NCBI RefSeq assembly: GCF_024679245.1
Contig: NC_090196.1
Span: forward strand, 4,961,361-5,025,360
Length of the DNA: 64,000 nt
Direction of reading: 5' to 3'
Source of the DNA: Pseudorasbora parva
Taxonomy: Eukaryota; Chordata; Actinopteri; Cypriniformes; Gobionidae
Shown: one piece after another, positions 12,700 through 25,002 of the stretch
How positions within the stretch are numbered: position 1 is the first letter of the stretch
How the letters are laid out: every line of letters starts with the position of its first letter
Position numbers and translations under genes: made by a program
Notes under the pieces: model-generated
Database searches by the model: none
What the model saw: the letters and a program-made list of their open reading frames with translations, nothing else
What the model was told of the DNA's origin: nothing

Positions 12700-13159
12700 A
12701 CCCCCTTTTCTGTTTTGCACGAAAGACTAAGATGGGGGAAATTCTACCAGAAAGAAGTGTACATTTCCACTTGTAAAATATCTTGGGGGCAACTTCTTTT
12801 TTTGTTGGTAAATCTGAATATTGAATCATATGGAAGACTATGAGAAACACTTATCATGCCACCTCACCTTTTTTATGATGAAATAAAATACATTTTTATA
12901 TGCATTGCACCTCTAAAATGTCAGCCCCGTCACAGACAAATTTATACATGTTAGAATTGTTTCCTAATGATTTTTTTATTCACTGTAAACAATTCTAGGA
13001 CAGATAATGTACATTTCTGGTAGAATGTCCCATAGAAGAGATGAAACCATTGAAATATTTGTGATAAAGCTATTAGATTCCTAAATATTCCTTAATGATG
13101 TGTTTTTCTGTGTTCACACTGCACAGTTAAAATGTACTTAAAATATTAAATGTGAAACA
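12700..13159. other. H2A upstream spacer; H1 missing
   Basis: Homologous to the spacer upstream of H2A at 59955 up to about 13155 (shared TATTAAATGTGAAACATTT-like end at 60680-60700). In the other unit an H1 gene follows; here two mobile elements follow and no H1 trace is found before H2B. Confidence 0.6.
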
Positions 13160-13164
13160 TTTAA

Positions 13165-13552
13165 GGGGGTCGCACACCGGACGCGGAGCTCGGCGGCGCG
13201 CCACGTCTTTAAAATTCGAACACATTGTTTTCAATGAGTGTACGCACACCGGTGGCGGCATTCGGCGCCTGTCCGCGGCGACTCAGGAAGTTGCTCTAAA
13301 TCCTGCCGCGCCACAGAGCGCCATTTCAAGGCTTTATTTTAAAAGTATATTATCGTTAAGGTATACTGATTTCAACCTTTGCTACAAGACAAATTTGTTT
13401 TACATTCTGAGTTCAACAGCTTGAATAAAGTCTAAACATATTTTGGGGAAATGTATAATAAACGTAGCCTTTTAAAATGTGCGCGTCTGGTGTGCGATAC
13501 CTGAGACGCTGCGCGGCGCGCCGCCGAGCTCCGCGTCCGGTGTGCGACCCCC
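13165..13552. mobile_element. MITE with perfect 38-bp terminal inverted repeats
   Basis: Starts GGGGGTCGCACACCGGACGC and ends with its exact reverse complement; the match runs through the GC-rich CGGAGCTCGGCGGCGCG. It is flanked by TTTAA on both sides (13160-13164 and 13553-13557). The TTAA-containing duplication could fit Kolobok, or a TTA/TAA of Harbinger; the family is not decided. No transposase. Confidence 0.85.
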
Positions 13553-13599
13553 TTTAAAGGGATACTTCACCTCTTTGTCATATTAAACTATGTTATTCC

Positions 13600-14390
13600 C
13601 TTAAAGGTGCACTATGCAACTTTCCGTCCACTGTAGGGCACCTATATTCAAAACAAATGTGTAGTGTGATGATACAAAGTTTGAGCGCAGCATCTTGGGA
13701 CATGTGGTCTTCACCTCACAGCCGGTGGAAAAAAGGACTCGGGCAGAAATCACGTTCATGTATGCGGTTATTAACATTACTGTAGTGTGAAGCAGAGTAG
13801 GAGCGAGTGTTGTGGAGCTGAGCACAGCCGCTGGAGAGATTGTTACACAAATACCCCCCTTGCGAACACCGGGACTTTTATTATGACGGGACGGGACAAA
13901 CCAGAGCACACATTCGCCGGGCACCTGCACTGATCCACTCTTCCGGTTTATGATTATGAAATGCAGCTCTGTTTATTATATGATGTTATGACGTTACCCT
14001 GTGCGTTCACTTGTTCACATTGCTAAGAGTAAAGCGCTCCTGCCAAATAAAACCCGAGACCCAGGGCCTGCACTGATCCGCTCTTCCGGTTATGATTATG
14101 AGGTAATGGTTTATTATATTAGATACATTTAAGTGTGTTGAAAATTATGTTATGACGTTACTCTGTGCGTTCACTTGTTAACACTTCTAAGAGTAAAGCG
14201 CTCCTGCCAAGTAAAAGCCGAAACCGAGGGTAACGCAGATATGATGCGATTGACAGACGACTTCCTCAAACGCTATGCTGAAACGTCCCGGTCCTTAGTT
14301 AAAATAGTAATTTTCTCACAATTTACAAATAGTTGAAAACATTTGGGATATTGTAGGTACTCAACTGAACAAAATATATAACACCGGCCT
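13600..14390. mobile_element. Second MITE-like repeat with internal tandem duplication
   Basis: Begins AAAGGTGCACTATGCAACTT, the start of a repeat seen widely in fish genomes. Inside, 13924-14066 and 14067-14229 are a diverged tandem pair (CTGCACTGATCC and AAGAGTAAAGCGCTCCTGCC in both). The right boundary is uncertain. No coding sequence. Confidence 0.55.
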
Positions 14391-14469
14391 AGTCTCATGT
14401 TTCCTCACAAAAAATTTGAGCAGTGAGGGTATTTTGTGCCACCATTTCTCTTTTACGCTGATCCCAATC

Positions 14470-14649
14470 TGAGACTTTTCGGCCTAAAACAACATTCTTT
14501 ATACATTGAAGTGCATAAACTCATATTTTATTCTTGAAACTGAACAATTATATATATTTACTTAATTTATAAACTATAGTATCAGGGTTTCCAGCTTTGA
14601 CAGGTTGGCATGAGATTTTGATGACATCAATGAGACAAGGTTTTAAGGA

Positions 14650-14701
<52 letters not shown>

Positions 14702-15050
14702 GTTTTAATAATGCAAATAACTCAAATATTGAAGCCTAATGTTGAACTAGACACTTTTTGAGAAACTTTCCCTACTAACTTCACTGATATTACCAACCAT
14801 TCTGATTTCTTACTAATTTATTTTTTTTATGATCTACATTGCGTGGCAAAAAGGTGCAGTAAATAGTGTTGCAGCTCATGATCAACACATGATCTAATAA
14901 ATAAACATATTATAAAACAGTCACATGTATTCAATCAAAATTAGCATTTTGCATGGAACATTTAATGCATTGCCAAAAAGAATAAAAATAAGCGTTCTTG
15001 TGTAGCACTTTTATTAACTACTATTTAGAAACTATTATTTCACACACAAA
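14470..15050 (-). repeat. H2B downstream spacer block (copy 1) with (TA)n
   Basis: CGGCCTAAAACAACATTCTT through GATGACATCAATGAGACAAG and on to the H2B stem-loop is nearly identical to 21853-22420 downstream of the H2B pseudogene, and diverged but recognisable at 62220-62560 upstream of H1. It is therefore the ancestral H2B-H1 spacer. A TA microsatellite (14652-14698) lies inside. Confidence 0.8.
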
Positions 15051-15076
15051 AAAGCTCTTCAAACGAAAAGATGGGT

Positions 15077-15092
15077 GGCTCTTAAAAGAGCC
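15077..15092 (-). terminator. Histone 3' stem-loop (H2B)
   Basis: Canonical. The downstream element GAAGAGCT on the - strand lies at 15053-15060. Confidence 0.95.
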
Positions 15093-15118
15093 TTTGGGTC
15101 GTTAAGTCTCAGTTAACT

Positions 15119-15502
<384 letters not shown>

Positions 15503-15532
15503 TCAATGTGAGCTCAAGAGCGAGACAGAGGC

Positions 15533-15664
15533 ATTTATTCACCGCTATATGCTAATTTACTGAGAGATACGGAGATCTTCTGATTGCCTGTTGTCATAGG
15601 CCGAACCTATAAACTCGTATTTCATTGGACAACTCAAAGCATCAAGATAGGAACGAGGGCCAAT
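15533..15664 (-). promoter_or_regulatory. H2B promoter
   Basis: Octamer ATGCTAAT at 15549-15556 beside a TATA-like ATTTATTC (15533-15540), with CCAAT-type boxes at 15624-15628 and 15660-15664. Sequence and spacing match the other H2B promoters nearly base for base. Confidence 0.75.
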
Positions 15665-15957
15665 CACGGGCGGGTAAATATTAGCCCCCCCTACAGCTTT
15701 ATGTTTGAAGGACAACCCCACAAGATTTCGTTTCCTTTGTTCATTTCCCGCTTTTTTCTTTATTAAATGTTTGAAAAGACTAATATTCTGCAAGATAGTG
15801 TAATCTGAAACCTCATTTTTAGAATAAAATAAATACTCATTTTAAAAGTAGATTTTATACCAGAAATTCCTTTCTACAAAGCCCCTTTACCACTAACATT
15901 AAATTCCCCCCAATTGTAATATTTAGAACGCCAAAAGCCGATTACAACGCATTTATA

Positions 15958-16076
15958 CTAGCCTGACAAGCCAGACCCACATCAAGATGTTTGACACTTG
16001 ATGTGACAAAAACCCACATGACACTTGCGGGCAAATAAAATGTGCTGCCGCTAGGGTGCGTCTAGATTTCTAGGCT
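15958..16076. mobile_element. Short hAT MITE in H2B-H4 spacer
   Basis: About 118 bases from TAGCCTGACAAGCCAGACCC to TAGATTTCTAGGCTA, flanked by a CATTTATA(C) duplication. The uninterrupted spacer at 23288-23300 reads GCATTTATACAGC, which proves the insertion. It belongs to the family of 571-1085. Confidence 0.85.
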
Positions 16077-16332
16077 ACATTTATACAGCATTAAAACATC
16101 TAGGTAGTTAATTGTTTTATATTTTCTTTGAACGGTCACATTCCCAAACCCGGAACAATTTATGTGAAAATTAAGGGGCATAAACATAACATGAACTGTT
16201 TGTCATGTTTTTGCAGCTATTTATTAAAGAAATTCTATTATTAAGACATGGAAAGTCGATACTGGGCTTTAATCTTGTTTATTATAACCAGATCAGCAAC
16301 TTTGATATGACTCTTTATACGACAGTGTGGGT

Positions 16333-16348
16333 GGCTCTTAAAAGAGCC
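16333..16348 (-). terminator. Histone 3' stem-loop (H4)
   Basis: Canonical. AAAGAGT on the - strand (16310-16316) is the downstream element, as after the other H4 genes. Confidence 0.95.
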
Positions 16349-16381
16349 GTTGGGTTTGTGGTTTCTCTTGATTTCAGGCGT

Positions 16382-16782
<401 letters not shown>

Positions 16783-16789
16783 CAGAAAC

Positions 16790-17426
16790 CAGCACCGCGT
16801 CACACGCTCCTCCCATCAAACTATTTGAGAAGGGTCTGTCTGCGTCAAAAAAGCGTAACTGGAAGGGGCGTGTCTTGTAGAACTGCGGGACGCAATCAGA
16901 TACACTTGAAATATTTCGAGCACTAAACGACAGCTGCGTCCCAACCTGGTCCCAACTCGGAGGCTGGAAGGAATATATTCGAAAGAAGTACTTGATGTTT
17001 AGTAGGACAGGAACTGGGGTGCGGGATAAACTATCCATGATGGGGAATGTACTGTGCACTACTTCTCTCCACATTAGTCTATGAATGTATTGTGTATGGG
17101 TCTGCATCCAAATCATTTCTAAAGAAACTGGATTTAAGTATCGAGCATTGAGATGCAATATTTTTTTTCTTCCGTTATAGAACATAGCTAACAGCCTATA
17201 AAATGTTTAGGCTAAGAAATGTTTCACTTTTATTCACAAAATTAGCTCATTTTAAACTTGATGCCTGCAACAGATTTGAAGCTTTACCTGTCATTCATAA
17301 ACTACGATGGAGATGTATTTACTGAATAAATTCCTTGATTCCCTTGAATATATATTTTTTAAACTTTTGTTATTTAACAGCATAAATGTCCCAACCAGTG
17401 GAAAAACCTTGTTTACAAAGCATCTT
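16790..17426. repeat. H4 upstream segment (copy 1)
   Basis: Matches 39405-39760 and 39880-40110 at high identity (for example GAAAGAAGTACTTGATGTTT and GGGTCTGCATCCAAATCATT). The copy at 39 kb has about 100 extra bases at 39760-39870. No gene. Confidence 0.75.
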
Positions 17427-17640
17427 AAAGGAACACTCCACTTTTTTTGTGTGTGTGAAAATATGCTCATTTTCCAGTGAAACAGTTGAGTTTTACCGTT
17501 TTTGAATCCATTCAGCCGATCTCTGTATTTGCCGGTAGCACTTTTAGCATAGCTTAGCATACATCATTGAATCATGAGCCCATTAGCATCAGTGCTCAAA
17601 AAAATGGGCACCAATTTATTTATGTTTGTCACTTTGTTTA
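17427..17640. mobile_element. Truncated MITE (AAAGGAACACTCCAC family)
   Basis: Begins AAAGGAACACTCCACTTTTT and includes TTTTAGCATAGCTTAGCAT. A longer copy in reverse lies at 40300-40597, ending AGTGGAGTGTTCCTTTAA. This copy is cut after about 200 bases. Confidence 0.65.
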
Positions 17641-18189
17641 TGGTTAAGGGAGATAGGTAAGTTAAGTTGTGTTCCCTTTCGAGAGAGGTTCCTCGTATTG
17701 CGTATGGGGAAAAACTCCTTTTCTCGAGAATGTGAAGCAAAACTTTATTAATAAAGGTATCTATGTAAAGCACAGTGAGCTGCACGGCCATAGCCCGGCG
17801 CGAGGAGCGCTCTGATTGGCCGGGCCGCGGCAACTGCAGGAACATATGGTGAGGCGGCTGAGAGGAGCGAACCAATGGGGGCGCTCCAGAGAGACCGCGA
17901 AAAGGGGGCTAAAAATAGCATACAGGAGGCTATATAAGACCCTGACTCACCATAGGTGTCAGATTTTATGCTGATATCCGGAATCAAGCAAACCGCCGTA
18001 GAAAAGCAACCAGCGGAACATTCCTGCAGCCCTGAGGACGCCGGATTCCCTCCGAGTCTCCGCCTTCAGCCACCTGCGTTCCTGCTGCGCCACCCGGCGT
18101 TATATATATCCTTTATACTGTATGTCTATGTTGAGTGTTGTATGTGTTTGTGTGTGTGTTGCCGCTGCAACGCCACTTCTAGAGCTTAC

Positions 18190-19640
18190 AGGCTTGTTCT
18201 ATTCGAGGACTCTCTCGTTCCGCCGCGTCGAAAGACGGAGCTCTTCTCACTCTCCCTCTTCTCTCGTTCCGTCGCGCTGAATAGCGCCGCGGAAAGAGAG
18301 AATGTTAGAGGACATGAGCACTCAAGCCGAAGCTCTCTTCACTCTGCCGCCGCCGCGGCTCTTCTTCCGCCGCTGCCGCAGAGTTGTCCTCACTCTTCTC
18401 TCGTTCCGTCGCGCTACAGCCGCGGACAGAGAATACTAGAGTGAATAGGCGAACTCGAGCCGAAGCTCTCGTCACTATACCGTCGCGCTGAGGAGGCGCC
18501 GCGGACCGACGGAGCTTTTCCTCACTCTTCTTCTTCTCTAGTTCAGTCGCGATATCGCCGCGGACAGAGAATACTAGAGTGAATAAACTAACTCGAGCCG
18601 AAGCTCTCGCCGTGCTGAAGAAGCGCCGCGGACAGAGTTTTTCCACACGCTTCCAATTCTCTCGTTCAGTCGCGCTGTCGCCGCGGACAGAGAATACTAG
18701 AGTGAATAAACAAACTCGAGCTGAAGCTCTCGCCGTGCTAGAAGCGCCGCGGACAGAGTTTTTCCTCACGCTTCCAATTCTCTCGTTCAGTCGCGCTGTC
18801 GCCGCGGACAGAGAATACTAGAGTGAATAAACAAACTCGAGCTGAAGCTCTCGCCGTGCTAGAAGCGCCGCGGACAGAGTTTTTCCTCACGCTTCCAATT
18901 CTCTCGTTCAGTCGCGCTGTCGCCGTGGAGAGAGAATACTAGAGTGAATAAACAAACTCGAGCCGAAGCTCTCGCCGTGCTGAAGAAGCGCCGCGGACAT
19001 AGTTTTTCCTCACGCTTCCAATTCTCTCGTTCAGTCGCGCTGTCGCCGTGGACAGAGAATACTAGACTGAATAAACAAACTCGAGCCGAAGCTCTCGCCA
19101 GGCTAGAAGCGCCGCGGACAGAGTTTTTCCTCACGCTTCCAATTCTCTCGTTCAGTCGCGCTGTCGCCGCAGACAGAGAATACTAGAGTGAATAAACAAA
19201 CTCGAGCTGAAGCTCTCGCCGTGCTAGAAGCGCCGCGGACAGAGTTTTTCCTCACGCTTTCAATTCTCTTGTTCAGTCGCGCTGTCGCCGCGGACAGAGA
19301 ATACTAGAGTGAATAAACAAACTCAAGCTGAAGCTCTCGCCGTGCTAGAAGCGCCGCGGACAGAATTTTTCCTCACGCTTCCAATTCTCTCGTTCAGTCG
19401 CTCTATCGCCGCGGACAGAGAATAACGTACTAGAGTGAATAAACAAACTCGAGCCGAAGCTCTCGCCATGCTAGAAGCACTGCGGACAGAGTTTTTCCTC
19501 ACGCTTCCTATTCTCTCGTTCAGTCACACTATCGCCGCAGACAGAGAATACTAGAGGGAATAAACTAACTCGAGCCGAAGCTCTCGCCGTGCTCATTCTA
19601 CCGCCGCCGTGCTGAAGCGCTGCGGACAGAGAATACTAGA
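18190..19640 (+). repeat. 121-123-bp tandem array
   Basis: About 11-12 units, each with GAATACTAGAGTGAATAAAC, an AGCTCTCGCCGTGCT segment and GCGCCGCGGACAGAG. The spacing of AGAATACTAG is 121 bases (18691, 18812, 18933, 19056, 19177, 19298). Outer units are more diverged than central ones. Open frames through the array repeat with it and are not taken as genes. Confidence 0.9.
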
Positions 19641-20419
19641 GTAAGTTAGACGAGCGAGCTCTGGCTGTTGGGTATGTCAAGAACAATGTCGCTGCAGCGC
19701 GCGCTTACTGCCAAGGAAGTTGTAATGGCTGCCTTGTCATGATAGCGCGCGCCCCTTCCACAGCGCATTGCTGACTAGAGCGCGACTTAGCACGCGCTCA
19801 CTGTCAGAGCATAAGGGCGTCGGAAAATGGCTGCCAAGCTAAGCCCTTTTTTCACTCTATCACTTCCATTCCCCTTTATTCAGGCGGCTGGAAAGGTTTT
19901 TACACTGTAGACAAAGTGTCCACTACACAGTGTGCACCCCTACATAAGCACTGTTAATTCAGCCTCACAAAATCACAAATAAATCCCCACTTTACAGTCT
20001 GCACTCCTGCACCCAAGCACTTTTCACAAAGTTCACTCTCGCACACACAATATAAATGTGAGGCGCGCGCCCACTGCAAAGCCTGCACCGCCAAAACTAA
20101 CACTATCCCCACAGTGTTACAAGCAGTGTTACAGAACAAGCAACCCGGCTAACAGGCCCCTGTTACTAAGCGGCCAGCCCCCGAATCTAATTCAACCCCT
20201 GGCTTCACGAGCCCAGGCCTGGCAGGCCATTCCTGGTATATTATATTGGGTGTTGAACATATAAAACGAGGTTCTCGCTACAGTTTTGCTCGCAGACCCC
20301 GCGATTCAAGCCGTGGTCGAGCCCTCAGTAAGAAGCAGTGTCAGTCACGTGCTTCTCGCTGAGGCATTGAAACTGTTAAAGGAGAGAGCGGCGGAAACAG
20401 TACACCCGACGCTAGCGAG

Positions 20420-20616
20420 TCAGGTTTTTACTGTCACTAATTCCTCATGCCGAAAATGGATGGCGGTCTCAGGCCCATTTTCCAGACATCTGAACAAAGC
20501 ACTTATGACACGCTCGTTTCAAGGTGCTGACGGTGAAACAAATCCTCGCGCACATTCGCCCCGGGGATTGGGTTTTCTCAATAGATCTGAAAAACGCATA
20601 CTTCACGTTACGATAT
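20420..20616 (+). pseudogene. DIRS reverse transcriptase fragment
   Basis: Codes for PKMDGGLRPIF, then after a frame change HLNKALMTRSF, then LTVKQILAHIRPGDW and SIDLKNAYFTLRY. The last part contains the first catalytic aspartate block (SIDLKNAYF). The remainder of the domain is missing. Confidence 0.7.
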
Positions 20617-20839
20617 AAGTGTGAGATTTTTGTGAGATAAGTGAGATTTATTGTGCACTATGGTTAGTTATATTTAGGCTAGATTTAAATGAGATAGGCT
20701 ATATTGACTGATCAGTGACAGCTATATTGACTGATCAGTGACAGATAGGATAGATATAGGCTAGTAACACATTCATATAGGTTAAGTTAGAATTATAGAT
20801 ATAGAATTATTCATAAAAGATATTCATAGGTGATATATA

Positions 20840-21860
20840 TTTTTGTTTTATTTTATTCATTTATTTAATAGGGACCAAGCATATTCATGAACATTGTTGT
20901 ATAAAAATACACCATGTAAATATGCCAGAATTAGTAAAAATAACTACTTTTCATCAGCAGTCCCTATAGGCAGATAACAAAAATAACAAAGACAGCCAAC
21001 AATCATACAACATCATTCACCAAAAAACTAAACAAAAAATTACACAAATGGCAAGAAATTGTTCATTCTCCTCTATACTACATTCAGATTTACAGTGTAA
21101 GTGTACATGCACTATTGATAAATGTATGACAGTTAAATATGAGTACACCTCTGGTTTTCAAGAAGCCACTGTTTTAAGTGAATTTTAAAGGTGTTGAGTG
21201 TAGGACATTCTCTTATTGAAAGGGGCAATCTATTCCAGAGTTTACCACCTATCACTAACAAAACATTTTGCCCAAAAGTGGTGAGCCTAAATGGTATCAC
21301 GCAGTCTCCTTTGATACAGGCCTGTGCAGGGGCGTGGGACTGGGGAGATAAAGGGTACTGAGTAACCAGGGCCCGAGGCAGGGGAGGGGCCTTAGAAGTC
21401 AGTTTTCTATACATACAGATACATGGTACGGGGGCCCAGCAAGATGGTTTGTACCCAGGGCCCAAAATTTGGTGCTACGCCCCTGGGCCTGTGTATAACC
21501 TCCACTGTCAAGTCTTTGAAAAAAGCCATGCAGTGGAGTGGGAGCAAGATTATGTCACATTTTGTATACTAAACAATTGTACTTAAACGCCTAAAATTAT
21601 CAAAGCTTAAAAATGTATGCTTCTCTAAAATATCGCAATGATGAAATGACAATGCTTTTTTTAATCAAAAACGAAATCTCGTACTACTGGTGTGGGAGCA
21701 TTTCCATTTGGGAACACCACATAAAGTGAGATGTGTGTATTGTATTGACCCAGAATGCAGGATCCATTAACTTAATTTTCAGTAATTTTCACTCATTTGT
21801 ATATCAGAATTCATATTTTTTTAATAAAAAATGTTATGGAACAAATGGGACACTTTTCGG
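20840..21860 (-). mobile_element. 3' end of a non-LTR retrotransposon
   Basis: On the - strand the frame at 21133-21300 reads GGKLWNRLPLSIRECPTL and FKIHLKQWLLENQ, the C-terminal motif that closes many LINE reverse transcriptase proteins. 20840-21130 would be the 3' untranslated part. It is interrupted by a small hAT element at 21327-21485. Confidence 0.6.
21327..21485. mobile_element. 159-bp hAT MITE inside the LINE
   Basis: Ends CAGGGGCGTGG and CTACGCCCCTG, flanked by an exact 8-bp duplication GGCCTGTG (21319-21326 and 21486-21493). Removal restores continuous LINE sequence. Confidence 0.9.
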
Positions 21861-22420
21861 CCTAAAACAACATTCTTTAGACATTGAAGTGCATAAACTC
21901 ATATTTTATTCTTGAAACTGAACAATTATATATATTCACTTAATTTATAAACTATAGTATCAGGGTTTCCAGCTTTGACAGGTTGGCATGAGATTTTGAT
22001 GACATCAATGAGACAAGGTTTTAAGAAAATATATATATATATAAAATGTTTTAATAATGCAAATAACTCAAATATTGAAGCCTAGTGTTGAAGTAAACAC
22101 ACTTTTGAGAAACTTTCCCTATTATTTTCGCTAATATTACCAACCAGTCAGATTTCTTACTAATTTATTTTTGTGTATGATCTACATTGCGTGGCAAAAA
22201 GGTGGAGTAAATAGTGTTGCAGCTCATGATCAACACATGATCTAATAAATAAACATATAAAACGGTCACGTTTTCATTCAGCCAAAATTAGCATTTTGCA
22301 TAGAACATTGAATGCATTGCAAAAAATAATAAAAATAAGCGTTCTTGTGTAGCACTTAAGGCTGTCGTAAATATAAGAAACTATTATTTCACACACAAAA
22401 CAGCTCTTCAAAGGACAAGA
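21853..22420 (-). repeat. H2B downstream spacer block (copy 2)
   Basis: Partner of 14470-15050. The TA run is much shorter here (about 22028-22043). Confidence 0.8.
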
Positions 22421-22425
22421 TGGGT

Positions 22426-22441
22426 GGCTCTTAAAAGAGCC
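22426..22441 (-). terminator. Histone 3' stem-loop (H2B pseudogene)
   Basis: Canonical and intact, with GAAGAGCTG on the - strand (about 22402-22410) as downstream element. Confidence 0.92.
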
Positions 22442-22457
22442 TTTGGGTCGTTAAGTC

Positions 22458-22814
<357 letters not shown>

Positions 22815-22869
22815 GATGCTGAGTCAATGTGAGCTCTGGAGCGAGACAGAGGCATTTATCCACCGCCAT

Positions 22870-22990
22870 ATGCTAATTTACTGAGAGATACGGGGTTGTT
22901 TTGATTGCCTGTTGTCATAGGCCGAACCTATAAACTCGTATTTCATTGGACAACTCAAAGCATCAAGATAGGAACGAGGGCCAATCACGG
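22870..22990 (-). promoter_or_regulatory. Intact promoter of the H2B pseudogene
   Basis: Octamer ATGCTAAT at 22870-22877 and CCAAT-type boxes at about 22945-22949 and 22981-22985, as in functional copies. Confidence 0.7.
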
Positions 22991-23378
22991 GCGGGTAAAT
23001 ATTAGCCCCCCCTACAGCTTTATGTTTGAAGGACAACCCCACAAGATTTCGTTTCCTTTGTTCATTTCCCGCCTTTTTGCTTTATTAAATGTTTCAAAAG
23101 ACTAATATTCTGCAAGATAGTGTAATCTGAAACCTAATTTTTAGAATGAAATAAATACTCCTTTTGAAAGTAGATTTTATACCAGAAAATCTTTTTTATA
23201 CCTTTTATACCAGATTGTTATACCTTTACTACTAACATTAAATTTCCCCTCAATTGTAATATTTAGAACGCCAAAAGCCGATTACAACGCATTTATACAG
23301 CATTAAAACATCTAGGAAGATAAATCGTTTCATAATTTTTTTTTAATGGTCACATTCCCGAACCCGGAACAATCCTTA

Positions 23379-23640
23379 CCCAGGTAGCAAACAGACGTTG
23401 GCCCAACGTTGGCCCAACGACTGTTGTTGTGTTGGGCCAACGTTGGGTGCTGACGTTGGCCCAACGTAATTTTGTCCGTTGGGCCAACGTTGGGCCAACC
23501 ATGTTGTTGGACAGCCAGCAGACCTTCTGCCAACCTAAAAACACCTTACCAACCTTCTGCCAACTTAAAAACCACTAAAACAACATTGGGCCAACGTTGG
23601 GCAACCATGTCATTGGACAGCCAGCAGAAGAAATAGCCTA
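23379..23640. repeat. Left subterminal repeats of the CACTA-like element
   Basis: At least seven copies of TTGGGCCAACG or its reverse complement, several overlapping as CGTTGGCCCAACG palindromes. The right end (35055-35135) has three. Confidence 0.85.
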
Positions 23641-24439
23641 TTTTAACCATCTGCCAACTTTATAAAAAGAAAATTTGCAAACTTATAAATAAATAGGCTT
23701 TACCTACACCTTTCACTCAAATTTTAAGATTGTGACATGGCCTATTCATTGTTAAATTGCATTAAGAGAAAGCACAACAGACAAACTGAATAGGTAATAA
23801 AAATGAACCTATTTATTGGTAACACAATAACTTACTTGCTGCAATTTCAATGCAGTTAACAACATATGTGTGGTGCTGTTGTTGAAAAACTACAGCAGAA
23901 AATAGATAAATAAAAGTCAGAATGTTAAAACATCTCCACAGTCCATTATATACAAATACATTCTGCAGATTTTCATTCTGGATTTGCAACGATGAGTCGA
24001 TGTACAAAAAAATAGAAAAAAACTACACAAAAGACAGCAGAAAAAATGCAAAGAAAAGTAAAACATAAAGTCAAAGGAATCAACAAGGAACCAAAAAGTG
24101 ACAAAAAAGGCGGCAAAGAAAATCCGGAAGAAAACAGAAAATGTGCAGATTACGTTTTTTACAGATTTTAAGTGAATTAGAGATTGTGTGCGGCTCTGAT
24201 GATGAAGACAGCGCAGAGGAGAAGTAGCAGCATATACTCCTGTAAAAAACAACAAACAAACAACTTTTTAGAACATTTAAGATGTGTTATTTAATTAATT
24301 AAATATTTATAATTATTAATATTTAATAATTATTTAATCGATACATCATCTTCAATAAACCCGTCTCTGGCGTGTTGCCTCGGATCTTTCGAATATTCAG
24401 ATCTATTATGACCTCTGACCTTTAAAATTGCCAGAATAA

Positions 24440-24835
24440 TAATAATAATACGCTGTTTGTTAATTGGCCAGAGGAGAACTGGCACCCTGACTGAGCCTGG
24501 TTTCTCCCAAGGTTTATTTTTCTCCATTAGGTCTCCTGATGGGGTTTTGATTTCCTTGCCACTGTCGCCTCTGGCTTGGCTTGCTCAGTTGGGGAAAAAA
24601 CTATTTTTCAAATATATTTAAAAATAAATCTAATTATTAAACTAAATTAACCATATAGACCAAATTACTGATCTAATTACTGATCTAAAGCCCACATTGT
24701 TACTGTATGATAATCGAAATATATTCTGTTGCATTATTTTTCTGTTTAACACTGTGAAGCTGCTTTGAAACAATCTGCATTGTTAAAAGCGCTTTATAAA
24801 TAAAGTTGACTTGACTTGACTTGTTGTTCTATTTT
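24440..24835 (+). mobile_element. L2-like LINE 3' end
   Basis: GGCCAGAGGAGAACTGGCAC, CTGGTTTCTCCCAAGG, ACTGTGAAGCTGCTTTGAAA and a TTGACTTGACTTGACTTG tail. The same sequence family occurs at 62637-63115, 42330-42525 and (reverse) 30535-30840. The pentamer tail resembles the short tandem tails of L2-clade elements. Confidence 0.6.
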
Positions 24836-25002
24836 AATAACAATCCAAACAAACAAACAAAAATTCTGATTTTCATCATGCTGGGGTAGCAAATTTTGTA
24901 TATATCTTAATGCAGTGTATGCCTATTAAAGATGAAATACACCTCTGTTTAATGGTGGGGTTAGACAGAGGAAGATAGAAACAATCATTGGTAGACACTT
25001 AC

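Larger units (their letters stand above)
17665..20616 (+). mobile_element. 5' part of a DIRS-like retroelement
   Basis: Starts with a terminal segment (TTCCCTTTCGAGAGAGGTTC, then CTCGTATTGCGTATGGGG), followed by a TATAAGACC-type promoter near 17932, a GC-rich 121-bp tandem array, a region with small frames and, at 20420-20616, the beginning of a reverse transcriptase. Two frames there carry PKMDGGLRPI, HLNKAL, LTVKQILAHIRPGDW and SIDLKNAYF, the block order of DIRS-type reverse transcriptases. The element stops within the RT; RNase H and tyrosine recombinase are absent. At least one frameshift separates the RT blocks. Confidence 0.7.

Noticed and set aside
18305..19186. Repeated open frames in the 121-bp array
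   Set aside because: They exist because the repeats share a frame; no domain, and the period is not a multiple of three.
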